Shown: piece by piece, positions 16,800 to 24,836 of the stretch | Position numbering within the stretch: position 1 is the stretch's first letter | Layout: every line of letters begins with the position of its first letter | Origin: Desulfovibrio oxyclinae DSM 11498 | Lineage (GTDB): Bacteria > Desulfobacterota > Desulfovibrionia > Desulfovibrionales > Desulfovibrionaceae | Direction: 5' to 3' | DNA length: 28,632 nucleotides | Assembly (NCBI RefSeq): GCF_000375485.1 | Contig: NZ_AQXE01000016.1 | Location: forward strand, 46,493 to 75,124 | Program-made: the position numbers and the translations under genes | Notes under the pieces: generated by a model | What the model saw: only the letters and a program-made list of their open reading frames with translations | The model's database searches: none | What the model was told of the DNA's origin: nothing

Positions 16800-16979
16800 A
16801 TGGCACTTCCCAAGAAGAAAACTTCCCGTTCCCGCAAGGGCATGCGTCGCGCCCACGATGGCCTGACCGCCCCCAATGTTGTTTACTGCGAGTGCGGCGA
16901 GCCCGTGCTGCCCCATCGTGCCTGTGACGTCTGCGGCAACTACAAGGGCCGCCAAGTCGTAAACAGCGACGATGCCTAG
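16800..16979 (+). CDS. rpmF: 50S ribosomal protein L32
   Basis: 59 aa. MALPKKKTSRSRKGMRRAHD is the standard L32 N-terminus. C30, C32, C42 and C45 (YCECGEPV and CDVCG) form the zinc ribbon that holds the C-terminal half, with one ligand pair spaced CxC. GAGAGGA lies just before the ATG. The last 8 bp, including the TAG stop, overlap the first bases of plsX. It is a component of the large ribosomal subunit, and its linkage to plsX and the fab genes is widely conserved. Confidence 0.97.
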   Translation: MALPKKKTSRSRKGMRRAHDGLTAPNVVYCECGEPVLPHRACDVCGNYKGRQVVNSDDA

Positions 16980-18009
16980 CAAACAACCGCGCATTGCCAT
17001 CGACGCCATGGGCGGCGACTACGGCCCGAGCGTGGTCGTTCCCGCCGCCGTCCGTGCCGCCGAAGAAGGCATTGCCCTGGCTCTCGTGGGTGACGAGGAC
17101 GCCATCCGTGCCGAACTCGGCCGTCTGAAGACGGACGGGCTCGACATTGATGTGGTTCCCGCTTCCGAGGTCGTCGAAATGGACGACAAAGCCTCGGACG
17201 CCCTTCGACGCAAGAAGGACTCGTCGATCCACGTTGCCTGCCGCACCGTCAAGGAAGGACGCGCCGACGGCGTGGTCAGCGCCGGACACTCCGGGGCCAC
17301 CGTGGCCTGCGGCATGTTTGTGCTTGGCCGCATCAAAGGCGTTTTGCGCCCCGCTTTCGCCGGCATCATGCCCACCGAGAAGCGCCCCTGCGTGCTCATC
17401 GACGTGGGCGCCAACGTCGATTCCAAGCCGCAGCACCTGTTGCAGTTCGGCCTGATGGCCGACGTGCTTGCCCGCGACGTGCTCGGCACCGAGCGCCCCA
17501 CCGTCGGCCTCCTGTCCATCGGCGAGGAGGAAGGCAAGGGCAACGCCATAGTCAAGGACTCCTTCGAGCTTTTCAGAGAGTCCGAGCTCAACTTCATCGG
17601 TAACGTGGAAGGCCGCGACATTTTCACCGGCGACGTGGATATCGCGGTCTGCGATGGTTTCGTGGGCAATGTTGCCCTCAAGCTGTCCGAGGGTCTGGCC
17701 AAGTCATTCGGGAACATCCTCAAGAAAGAGCTGAGCAGCAGCTTTCTCTCAAAACTTGGCTCCCTGCTTTCCTTCGGTGCGTTCAAGCGCTTCAAGCGGC
17801 TGGTGGACTACGCCGAATACGGCGGAGCCCCGCTTCTTGGCCTGAAGGGCATTGTCGTGGTCTGCCACGGCAAGTCCAACGAAAAGGCCATCATCAACGC
17901 CATCCGCATGGCCGCCAAGTTCGTGTCCAACAAGTCTCACGAGCATTTGGCCGAAGGTCTGGAAGCCCACAGGGCTCTCTCCGACGGCAATAGCGAGAAG
18001 GCAGCCTAG
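16972..18009 (+). CDS. plsX: Phosphate acyltransferase PlsX
   Basis: 345 aa. PlsX converts acyl-ACP to acyl-phosphate, the donor used by PlsY to start phospholipid synthesis. Diagnostic blocks are IAIDAMGGDYGP at the N-terminus, GHSGATVACGMF, CVLIDVGANVDSKP, GNVEGRDIFTGDVDIAVCDGFVGNV and YGGAPLLGLKGIVVVCHG. Length fits (about 330-350). The start codon overlaps the end of rpmF by 8 bp and has no strong ribosome site of its own, which suggests translational coupling. It is a peripheral membrane enzyme in other bacteria. Confidence 0.97.
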   Translation: MPSKQPRIAIDAMGGDYGPSVVVPAAVRAAEEGIALALVGDEDAIRAELGRLKTDGLDIDVVPASEVVEMDDKASDALRRKKDSSIHVACRTVKEGRADGVVSAGHSGATVACGMFVLGRIKGVLRPAFAGIMPTEKRPCVLIDVGANVDSKPQHLLQFGLMADVLARDVLGTERPTVGLLSIGEEEGKGNAIVKDSFELFRESELNFIGNVEGRDIFTGDVDIAVCDGFVGNVALKLSEGLAKSFGNILKKELSSSFLSKLGSLLSFGAFKRFKRLVDYAEYGGAPLLGLKGIVVVCHGKSNEKAIINAIRMAAKFVSNKSHEHLAEGLEAHRALSDGNSEKAA

Positions 18010-18060
18010 ACGCACCGTCGCCGACAACCCGGGCCCCCGAGCCCACACCCTACGCAAACG

Positions 18061-19047
18061 ATGAGCATCGATATCGTCCTGCGCGGCCTCGGCCGTTACG
18101 TACCCGAAAAGACACTGACCAACGCCGCCCTGGAGAAGATCGTCGATACTTCCGACGAATGGATCTTCACCCGCACCGGCATCAGGGTCAGACACATAGC
18201 ATCCGAAGAACAGAACACCAGCGACCTTGCGGTGGAAGCCGCCAGACAGGCGCTCGCGAACGCAAACATGGAGGCCGAAGAGCTGACCCACATCGTGGTC
18301 GGCACCTTCACGCCCGACGCCATGGTCCCGTCCTGCGCCTGCGTGGTTGAGGAAAAGCTCGGCATCAAGGGCCGCGCGGTGTACGACATCGCCGCCGCAT
18401 GCTCCGGCTTTCTCTATGCGCTGGAAAACGCCCGCGCCATTCTCGCCCTGCACCCCGAGGCCAGAGTCCTCGTTATCGGGGCCGAGACGGTCACCCGGCG
18501 CATCAACTTCGAGGACCGCACAACCTGCGTGCTGTTCGGCGACGGCGCCGGCGCCGCAGTGCTCACCCGCGACGGTGAAGGCCCCAAAGTACTGGACGTC
18601 AAGCTCTCCAGCGACGGCAGCCTCGGCCGCCTGCTCACCGTCAACGGCGGTGGTTCCTGCTCCTCCTACTCCCGTCCGGGCGAACCCATCCGCGAAGACT
18701 ACTTCGTGCAGATGGAAGGCCGCGAGATTTTCAAGCACGCTGTTCGTTCCATGACCGGCGTCTGCAACGAGATTCTCGAAGACAACGGCCGCACCCGCCA
18801 CGACATCGACGTGCTGATTCCGCATCAGGCCAACTGGCGGATCATCGACGCGGTGGGCAGGAAGTTCGACGTACCGCCGGAGAAAGTCTACTCCAACGTG
18901 GACCGTTACGGAAACACCTCCGCGGCGAGCATCCCGTTGGCCCTTTCAGAAGCCGTGGACAACGACTTCGTGAAGGACGGCGACCTGGTTCTGCTGACGA
19001 GTTTCGGCGGCGGCTTTACATGGGCCTCCGCTTTGTTGCAATTTTAA
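18061..19047 (+). CDS. fabH: 3-oxoacyl-ACP synthase III (KAS III)
   Basis: 328 aa. FabH condenses acetyl-CoA (or another short acyl-CoA) with malonyl-ACP to start fatty-acid synthesis. The catalytic triad is visible as C114 in AAACSGFLYA, H255 in IPHQANWRI and N285 in YGNTSAAS. W34 and R38 region (SDEWIFTRTGI) fits the CoA site. Length is typical (about 320-330). No purine-rich ribosome site precedes the ATG; the 51-bp gap after plsX is C- and A-rich. The protein alignment start is nevertheless as expected. It is in one run with plsX and followed by a likely internal promoter for fabG. Confidence 0.97.
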   Translation: MSIDIVLRGLGRYVPEKTLTNAALEKIVDTSDEWIFTRTGIRVRHIASEEQNTSDLAVEAARQALANANMEAEELTHIVVGTFTPDAMVPSCACVVEEKLGIKGRAVYDIAAACSGFLYALENARAILALHPEARVLVIGAETVTRRINFEDRTTCVLFGDGAGAAVLTRDGEGPKVLDVKLSSDGSLGRLLTVNGGGSCSSYSRPGEPIREDYFVQMEGREIFKHAVRSMTGVCNEILEDNGRTRHDIDVLIPHQANWRIIDAVGRKFDVPPEKVYSNVDRYGNTSAASIPLALSEAVDNDFVKDGDLVLLTSFGGGFTWASALLQF

Positions 19048-19153
19048 CCAAATACTTTCAAACGAACGTTTGCTGTCGATTTGCAGTCACGTCCGTATTG
19101 GTATATTGGGTTCGATCAACTGCTCATACAAGACCCAAAGAGGTGAGTGACGA
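19048..19153 (+). promoter_or_regulatory. fabH-fabG intergenic region with CAAAC-N4-GTTTG palindrome
   Basis: This is one of the larger gaps inside the fab cluster (106 bp). CAAACGAACGTTTG at 19059-19072 is a perfect inverted repeat around AA. It is followed by a weak promoter-like pair (TTGCAG at 19081-19086 and TATATT or TATTGG near 19102-19109). The palindrome has the form of sites bound by the TetR-type acyl-responsive regulator PsrA of pseudomonads (CAAAC-N4-GTTTG). No regulator gene is in the window, so function is inferred. Confidence 0.5.
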
Positions 19154-19897
19154 ATGAGTGATCTTCCCAAAGTGGCCCTGGTTACCGGTGGGTCCCGAGG
19201 CATCGGAAGGGCCGTGGTCGAAAGACTGGCCCAGGATGGCTTTGAAACGTGGTTCACCTACGTGAGCCGTCCCGAAGAAGCCGAAAAGGTCGTCGCCGAA
19301 ATCGAGTCGGCCGGCGGCAAGGCACGCGCCTTCAAGCTGGACTCCGGCGACTCCGAAGCCGTTGCCTCTTTCTTCAAGGAGGGGATCAAGGGCAAGGCTG
19401 AGCTGGAAGTGCTGGTCAACAACGCGGGCATCACCCGCGACGGCCTGCTCATGCGCATGAAGGACGAGGACTGGGACCGCGTCATCCAGATCAACCTGAC
19501 CGGCTGTTTCACCTTTCAGCGTGAAGCCGCCAAAATCATGAGCAAGCAACGGCACGGCCGCATCGTGAACATCACCAGCGTGGTGGGACAGATGGGCAAT
19601 GCCGGACAGGCCAACTACTGCGCCGCCAAGGCGGGGCTCATCGGCCTGACCAAGTCTTCCGCACGCGAGCTTGCCGCGCGCAACGTGACGGTGAACGCCG
19701 TCGCACCCGGATTCATCCAGACCGACATGACGGCCGAACTGCCTGAGAAGGCGGTGGACGCCATGCTGTCCCAGATTCCGCTCAAGCGGCTGGGCGCACC
19801 CGAAGATATCGCAGCCGCCGTATCATTCCTCGCAGGCCCCAACGCCGGTTATGTTACCGGCCAGGTTCTCGCGGTGAACGGCGGCATGTACATGTAG
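19154..19897 (+). CDS. fabG: 3-oxoacyl-ACP reductase
   Basis: 247 aa short-chain dehydrogenase that reduces 3-oxoacyl-ACP with NADPH in each elongation cycle. TGGSRGIG at residues 11-18 binds the cofactor, NNAGI follows at 89-93, and the catalytic residues are N114, S142, Y155 and K159 (YCAAK). The C-terminus [12 protein letters not shown] is typical. Length is standard. AGAGGTGA lies about 9 bases before the ATG. The gene is separated from fabH by 106 bp with a candidate promoter and operator, and from acpP by 38 bp. Confidence 0.97.
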   Translation: MSDLPKVALVTGGSRGIGRAVVERLAQDGFETWFTYVSRPEEAEKVVAEIESAGGKARAFKLDSGDSEAVASFFKEGIKGKAELEVLVNNAGITRDGLLMRMKDEDWDRVIQINLTGCFTFQREAAKIMSKQRHGRIVNITSVVGQMGNAGQANYCAAKAGLIGLTKSSARELAARNVTVNAVAPGFIQTDMTAELPEKAVDAMLSQIPLKRLGAPEDIAAAVSFLAGPNAGYVTGQVLAVNGGMYM

Positions 19898-19935
19898 CAA
19901 AGAACCATCAAACACACCCATCATTGGAGGGTAAA

Positions 19936-20169
19936 ATGTCCGACGTTGCCAGCAAAGTCAAAGACATCATCGTGGATCAGCTGGGCGTAAGCGCAGACGA
20001 AGTCGTGGAAAACGCAGCTTTTGTCGAAGACCTCGGCGCCGACTCCCTGGACCTCACCGAGCTCATCATGGCTATGGAAGAGGAATTCGACCTGGAGATC
20101 GACGACGAGCAGGCGCAGAAGATCCTCAAGGTTCAGGATGCCATCGACTTCATTTCGAAGAACCAGTAG
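19936..20169 (+). CDS. acpP: Acyl carrier protein
   Basis: 77 aa acidic helical protein carrying the 4'-phosphopantetheine arm to which growing acyl chains are attached. S37 in the [11 protein letters not shown] motif is the attachment site. The start at 19936 is chosen over an in-frame ATG four codons earlier because GGAGGG lies 5 to 6 bases upstream of it. Length is standard (77-80). It lies between fabG and fabF, the common order. A strong hairpin without a T tract follows the gene and may stabilise its mRNA. Confidence 0.97.
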   Translation: MSDVASKVKDIIVDQLGVSADEVVENAAFVEDLGADSLDLTELIMAMEEEFDLEIDDEQAQKILKVQDAIDFISKNQ

Positions 20170-20199
20170 CATCCGCACCGATCTGAAACGGTTACCACA

Positions 20200-20235
20200 G
20201 GAGCGTCTTATCCCGGCCTGGGTATAAGACGCTCC
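20200..20235 (+). other. Strong stem-loop between acpP and fabF
   Basis: A perfect 12-bp stem (20200-20211 with 20224-20235) is extended by CCC/GGG around a GGCCT loop with one bulged T. No T run follows, so it is not a classical terminator. The position after acpP suggests a processing or stabilising element or a partial attenuator that favours acpP over fabF. Confidence 0.8.
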
Positions 20236-20275
20236 CGTTGCTATTCGGAACCAACAAGCAACCGGAAGGCAGTCA

Positions 20276-21517
20276 ATGAACAGGGTTGTCGTCACGGCGG
20301 TATCCGCCATCACTCCTCTCGGACACGACATTGAGACCAGCTGGGAGAACCTCCTTGCGGGGAAATCCGGCATAGGCCCCATCACCAGGTTCGACGCCGA
20401 CGGCTTCGACGCCCGCATCGCGGGTGAAGTCAAGGACTTCGATCCCACCAAATACATCGACAAAAAACAGGCTCGCCGCATGGAGACGTTCACGCAGTAC
20501 TCCGTGTGCGCGACCAAGATGCTCATGAATGACGCAGGCTGGAGCGTTCCCGAAGAGGAAGCGCACCGCACCGGCGTCATCATCGGCGTGGGGCTGGGCG
20601 GCCTCGCCACCATCGAGTCCATGCACTCCAAGCTGCTCAAGCGCGGCCCGTCCAAGATTTCCCCGTTCTTCATCCCCGTGCTCATCGCCAACATGGCCGC
20701 CGGACAGGTCTCCATCGAGGCTGGAGCGCAGGGCCCGAACATCTGCACCACCACCGCGTGCGCATCCGGCACTCATGCCATCAGCGCCGCGTACACCGAC
20801 ATCATGCTCGGCCGAGCCGATGCCATGATTTGCGGCGGTGCCGAATCCACCATCACGCCGCTTGGCATCTCGGGCTTCACCGCCATGAAGGCGCTGTCCA
20901 CCCGCAACGATGACCCCGAAGCGGCCTCGCGTCCCTTCGACAGCGACCGCGACGGCTTCGTCATGGGCGAAGGCTGCGGCCTGATGCTGCTCGAATCGCT
21001 GGAGCACGCTCAGGCTCGCGGAGCCACCATCCTCGCAGAGGTTGTGGGCAGCGGCGCATCCGGTGACGCGTACCACATGACCGCTCCGCCGGAAAACGGC
21101 GAAGGCATGGCGCTTGCCATGAAGGCCGCCCTGCGTGAGGCCAAGGTCGAGCCGGAAGCCGTGGACAGCATCAACGCTCACGGCACCTCCACCAAGCTCA
21201 ACGACCTTTGCGAAACCCGCGCCATCCGCTCGGTCTTTGGCGAGCACGCCGACAACATCGCCGTAACCGCCAACAAGAGCCAGGTCGGCCACCTGCTCGG
21301 TGCGGCTGGCGGTGTGGAAGGCGTGTTCAGCGTCAAGACCATCGCCGAGGGCATCATCCCCGGAATCGCCAACTATCAGACTCCCGACCCGGACTGCGAC
21401 CTGAAGAACCTCGTCACCGACGGCTCCAGGAAGCAACAGGTCGAATACGTCCTTTCCAACTCCTTCGGCTTCGGCGGCACCAACGGCTGCGTGCTGTTCA
21501 AGCGTTACGAGGGATAA
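20276..21517 (+). CDS. fabF: 3-oxoacyl-ACP synthase II (KAS II)
   Basis: 413 aa elongating condensing enzyme. The Cys-His-His triad is visible as C162 in TTACASGTH, H302 in INAHGTSTKLND and H339 in NKSQVGHLLGAAGG. The thiolase fold halves and the C-terminal SNSFGFGGTNGCVLFKRY are typical; length matches the family (about 412). GGAAGG lies about 9 bases before the ATG. It follows acpP by 106 bp including a hairpin, and is 18 bp before glyA. Confidence 0.98.
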   Translation: MNRVVVTAVSAITPLGHDIETSWENLLAGKSGIGPITRFDADGFDARIAGEVKDFDPTKYIDKKQARRMETFTQYSVCATKMLMNDAGWSVPEEEAHRTGVIIGVGLGGLATIESMHSKLLKRGPSKISPFFIPVLIANMAAGQVSIEAGAQGPNICTTTACASGTHAISAAYTDIMLGRADAMICGGAESTITPLGISGFTAMKALSTRNDDPEAASRPFDSDRDGFVMGEGCGLMLLESLEHAQARGATILAEVVGSGASGDAYHMTAPPENGEGMALAMKAALREAKVEPEAVDSINAHGTSTKLNDLCETRAIRSVFGEHADNIAVTANKSQVGHLLGAAGGVEGVFSVKTIAEGIIPGIANYQTPDPDCDLKNLVTDGSRKQQVEYVLSNSFGFGGTNGCVLFKRYEG

Positions 21518-21535
21518 CCAACGAGGTTCGCCGTA

Positions 21536-22774
21536 ATGGAAGAACTGCTGATTCAAGATCCGGAAGTGGCCGCCGCCATCGCCGCCGAGGCGGACAGGCA
21601 GGTGAGCAAGCTGGAACTCATCGCGAGTGAAAACTTTGTTTCCACCGCGGTGCGTCAGGCGCAGGGGTCCATCATGACCCACAAGTACGCCGAAGGCTAC
21701 CCGCACAAGCGCTACTACGGCGGCTGCGAATTCGTGGACATCGCCGAAGATATCGCCCGCGACCGCGCCAAGGCGCTTTTCGACTGCGACTACGTCAATG
21801 TACAGCCCCACTCCGGTTCCCAGGCCAACATGGCCGTCTACTTCGGCTACTGCAAGCCGGGCGACACGATTCTGACCATGGAGCTGTCCCACGGCGGACA
21901 CCTGACCCACGGCGCATCGGTCAACTTCTCCGGCAAGCTGTATAACGTGGTCCACTACGGCGTGACCCGCGAGACCCAGACCATCGACTATGATCAGGTC
22001 GAAGCGCTGGCCAAGGAGCACCGCCCCGCCATGATCGTGGCTGGTGCCTCCGCCTATCCGCGCATCATCGACTTTGCCCGCTTCCGCGCCATCGCGGACG
22101 AGGTGGGCGCCAAGCTCATGGTGGACATGGCGCACATCGCGGGCCTTATTGCAGCGGGCGAGCACCCCAGCTGCATCCCGCACGCGCACATCACTACCAC
22201 CACGACCCACAAGACTCTGCGCGGCCCGCGCGGCGGCATGATCCTCTCCACCGAGGACCAGAGCAAGACCCTAAACTCCCAGATCTTCCCGGGCATTCAG
22301 GGCGGTCCGCTCATGCACGTCATCGCGGCCAAGGCTGCCGCCTTTGGCGAGGCCCTGCGCGAAGGATTCGTGGAATACCAGAAACAAGTGGTCAAGAACG
22401 CCAAGGTTCTCGCCAACTCCCTTGAGGAGTCCGGCTTCGAGCTCGTTTCCGGCGGCACCGACAACCACCTGCTGATGATCGACCTGACCAACAAGGATAT
22501 CACCGGCAAAGACGCAGAGCACGCTCTTGATCTGGCAGGCATCACTGCCAACAAGAACACCATCCCGTTCGAGACCCGCTCTCCGTTCGTCACTTCCGGC
22601 ATTCGCCTCGGCACCCCCGCGCTCACTACCCGCGGCATGATCGAGGAAGACATGATCGTGGTCGCAGAAGCCATCACCGCTGCCATCGACAATTGGCAGA
22701 ACGAGAAGGCTCTCGAAGAAATCGCCAACGAAGTTGAAGAGTTCGCCCGCGAATTCCCCCTCTTCGCCTGGTAA
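21536..22774 (+). CDS. glyA: Serine hydroxymethyltransferase
   Basis: 412 aa PLP enzyme interconverting serine and glycine with transfer of a one-carbon unit to tetrahydrofolate. [11 protein letters not shown], the [15 protein letters not shown] block, [12 protein letters not shown] and the PLP lysine K226 in [15 protein letters not shown] are all present. Length is typical (about 415). GAGG lies about 10 bases before the ATG. It is the last gene of the fab run, 18 bp after fabF, and ends at a strong bidirectional terminator. Its linkage to fabF is inherited gene order and does not imply a shared pathway. Confidence 0.98.
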   Translation: MEELLIQDPEVAAAIAAEADRQVSKLELIASENFVSTAVRQAQGSIMTHKYAEGYPHKRYYGGCEFVDIAEDIARDRAKALFDCDYVNVQPHSGSQANMAVYFGYCKPGDTILTMELSHGGHLTHGASVNFSGKLYNVVHYGVTRETQTIDYDQVEALAKEHRPAMIVAGASAYPRIIDFARFRAIADEVGAKLMVDMAHIAGLIAAGEHPSCIPHAHITTTTTHKTLRGPRGGMILSTEDQSKTLNSQIFPGIQGGPLMHVIAAKAAAFGEALREGFVEYQKQVVKNAKVLANSLEESGFELVSGGTDNHLLMIDLTNKDITGKDAEHALDLAGITANKNTIPFETRSPFVTSGIRLGTPALTTRGMIEEDMIVVAEAITAAIDNWQNEKALEEIANEVEEFAREFPLFAW

Positions 22775-22795
22775 CGCGATTCATACGACGCATTG

Positions 22796-22831
22796 AAAAG
22801 GCCTTCCCGCCATAGCGGGAAGGCCTTTTTT
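22796..22831. terminator. Bidirectional terminator between glyA and livF
   Basis: A perfect 15-bp stem (22796-22810 with 22815-22829, CATA loop). The top strand ends in TTTTTT (22826-22831), and the bottom strand reads into TTTT from the AAAA at 22796. It serves the convergent glyA and liv transcripts. Confidence 0.95.
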
Positions 22832-22878
22832 CGGGCTTGTGCCCGGTAATGTCTTATAGAACTTCGGCGCTTCCTGCC

Positions 22879-23601
22879 CTACTCACCCAGATACGCCTTT
22901 CTGATATCCGGATTGTCCAGCAGAGAGGCCGCATCGTCCTCCATGACCACCTTGCCCGTCTCAAGCACATAAGCGCGCTGAGAGGCCTGCAGGGCCAGAT
23001 TCGCGTTCTGCTCGACCAAGAGTACGGTCACGCCTTCCTTATTGATGTCCTGCACGATGTCGAAGATCTGCTTGACGATCAGCGGTGCGAGCCCCATGGA
23101 TGGCTCATCCAGCAACAGGAGCTTGGGACGGCTCATGAGGGCCCTGCCGATGGCCAGCATCTGCTGCTCGCCGCCGGAGAGCGTCCCACCAAGCTGCTTG
23201 CGACGCTCGCGCAACTTGGGAAAAAGCTCGTAAACATACTCCATGTCTTCCTTGATCTTGCGCTGATCCTTGCGAAAGAACGCGCCCATCTCAAGATTCT
23301 CCGTCACGGTAAGACGCGGGAAGATCCTGCGTCCCTCGGGCACCTGACAGAGCCCGCGCGGCGGCATATGGTCGGAATTGAGCCCGTTTATGCGCTCGCC
23401 ACGGTAGAAGATATCCCCGGAGACGGCCTGCACCACGTTGCAGATCGTCATGAGCGTGGTACTCTTGCCCGCCCCGTTTGCGCCGATGATGGAGACGATC
23501 TCCCCCGGCATGACCTTGAGGGAAATGCCCTTGAGGGCCTCGATGTTGCCGTAGGCGGCAACCACGTCCTTGAGTTCGAGAATCGGTGTCTTGTCGTCCA
23601 T
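22879..23601 (-). CDS. livF: Branched-chain amino-acid ABC transporter, ATPase LivF
   Basis: 240 aa. One of the two cytosolic ATPase subunits of a LivKHMGF importer. Walker A is GANGAGKS at about 40-47, the Q-loop region precedes LSGGEQQML (signature), and Walker B is LLLLDEPSMGL. The C-terminal part NANLALQASQRAYVLETGKVVMED is typical of LivF. Length fits (about 235-240). GAGGGG lies about 8 bases before the ATG, 11 bp after livM. It is the last gene of the operon. Confidence 0.95.
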   Translation of the reverse strand: MDDKTPILELKDVVAAYGNIEALKGISLKVMPGEIVSIIGANGAGKSTTLMTICNVVQAVSGDIFYRGERINGLNSDHMPPRGLCQVPEGRRIFPRLTVTENLEMGAFFRKDQRKIKEDMEYVYELFPKLRERRKQLGGTLSGGEQQMLAIGRALMSRPKLLLLDEPSMGLAPLIVKQIFDIVQDINKEGVTVLLVEQNANLALQASQRAYVLETGKVVMEDDAASLLDNPDIRKAYLGE

Positions 23602-23612
23602 GTTGGTCCCCT

Positions 23613-24836
23613 CTAATCCGAATCGTCAGAGCGCTTGCCCATTCGCTTGGCGGGCCACAGACCCTTGGGCCGCACGAGCATCATGCCGGTCATCACGCCG
23701 CCGAACACGAGCATCCGGTAGAGCTCGAACTCGCGGAACGCCTCGGGCAACGCCACCAGCGCGATGCAGCCGAGAATGACTCCCGGGATGGATCCCATGC
23801 CGCCCAGCACGACCATGGCGAGCACCATGGCGGATTCGAGAAAGGTAAAGGACTCGGGACTGACGAAACGCATTCGCGAAGCGAAGAAGGCTCCTGCGAA
23901 CCCGGCAAAGGTCGCGCCCGAAGCATATGCCAACAGCTTGAGCAGGAAGGTGTTGACCCCCATCAGCTCCGCCGCGGTCTCATCCTCGCGGATGGCCTCC
24001 CACGCTCGTCCGATGCGCGAATAATTCAGGCGGTACACCGCCACGATGGTGAACAGGGTGATGCCGAGTATCACGTAGTAGTACAGGGAAAGGTCCCTGA
24101 TCCAGAAATGTTGGATGCTGAAGCCATTGCTGAAATCGAACCAGTAATACCCCGGCCGCTCGATGCCGAGAATGCCGTTGGGGCCGTTGGTCAGCTCCAT
24201 CCAGTTGTTCAGCAGCAGCCGCACGATCTCCCCGAAACCGAGGGTTACGATGGCAAGGTAGTCTCCGCGCATCCGCAGGGTGGGATAGCCGATGATGCAG
24301 CCGGCCACCGCGGCCAGCGCCGCCGCCACGGGCAGGCAGAGCCAGAAGGGAATGCCGAAATGCACCGAAAGCAGCGCGTAGGTATAGGCTCCAACGCCGT
24401 AAAACGCGATATAACCAAGGTCGAGCAGGCCGGCGAGGCCCACCACGATGTTCAGGCCCAGCCCGAGACAGATGTACACCAGCACGTTGATGGCGATATC
24501 ATGCCCGTAGCGCCCGGTAAGCATAGGAAACACGAGCGCGAAGGCCAGCAGAGCGGTCATCCATATCCAGTTCGGCATGGCCTCGAAACCGGTGGTGACG
24601 CGTTCCTTGAGCGTCCCGGCGGAGCGGCCGACAAAATCGAAAACGCCCTTTTGCTGCAACTGGTAGAAGACGGCGATGATGAAGGCGGCAAGCGCCACGC
24701 GAATCCAGACGGTGAACGTCTTGCCGAACTCCAGCCCCTCCGGCTTGATGCCCAGAAGCGGCCACAGCAGCGCCAGAAACCAGAGCAGTCCGACGCCGAG
24801 GTATACCCAGATTTTCTTAGACACGCGTGTCGTCAA
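23613..24836 (-). CDS. livM: Branched-chain amino-acid ABC transporter permease LivM
   Basis: 407 aa polytopic membrane protein, one of the two permease subunits. Several hydrophobic helices are evident, with the family region INVLVYICLGLGLNIVVGLAGLLDLGY and the ATPase-coupling loop SRIGRAWEAIREDETAAELMGVN. The N-terminus has two additional hydrophobic segments before the core, as in proteobacterial LivM. The start is uncertain: TTG at 24836 has GGGAGAG at good distance; GTG at 24824 is the alternative, with poorer spacing. Either start overlaps the end of livH (20 or 8 bp), implying translational coupling. Confidence 0.92.
   Translation of the reverse strand: MTTRVSKKIWVYLGVGLLWFLALLWPLLGIKPEGLEFGKTFTVWIRVALAAFIIAVFYQLQQKGVFDFVGRSAGTLKERVTTGFEAMPNWIWMTALLAFALVFPMLTGRYGHDIAINVLVYICLGLGLNIVVGLAGLLDLGYIAFYGVGAYTYALLSVHFGIPFWLCLPVAAALAAVAGCIIGYPTLRMRGDYLAIVTLGFGEIVRLLLNNWMELTNGPNGILGIERPGYYWFDFSNGFSIQHFWIRDLSLYYYVILGITLFTIVAVYRLNYSRIGRAWEAIREDETAAELMGVNTFLLKLLAYASGATFAGFAGAFFASRMRFVSPESFTFLESAMVLAMVVLGGMGSIPGVILGCIALVALPEAFREFELYRMLVFGGVMTGMMLVRPKGLWPAKRMGKRSDDSD

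Noticed and set aside
20273..22210. A 645-codon open frame antisense to fabF and glyA
   Set aside because: Shadow frame; both sense genes have complete catalytic motifs, and this frame resembles no protein.
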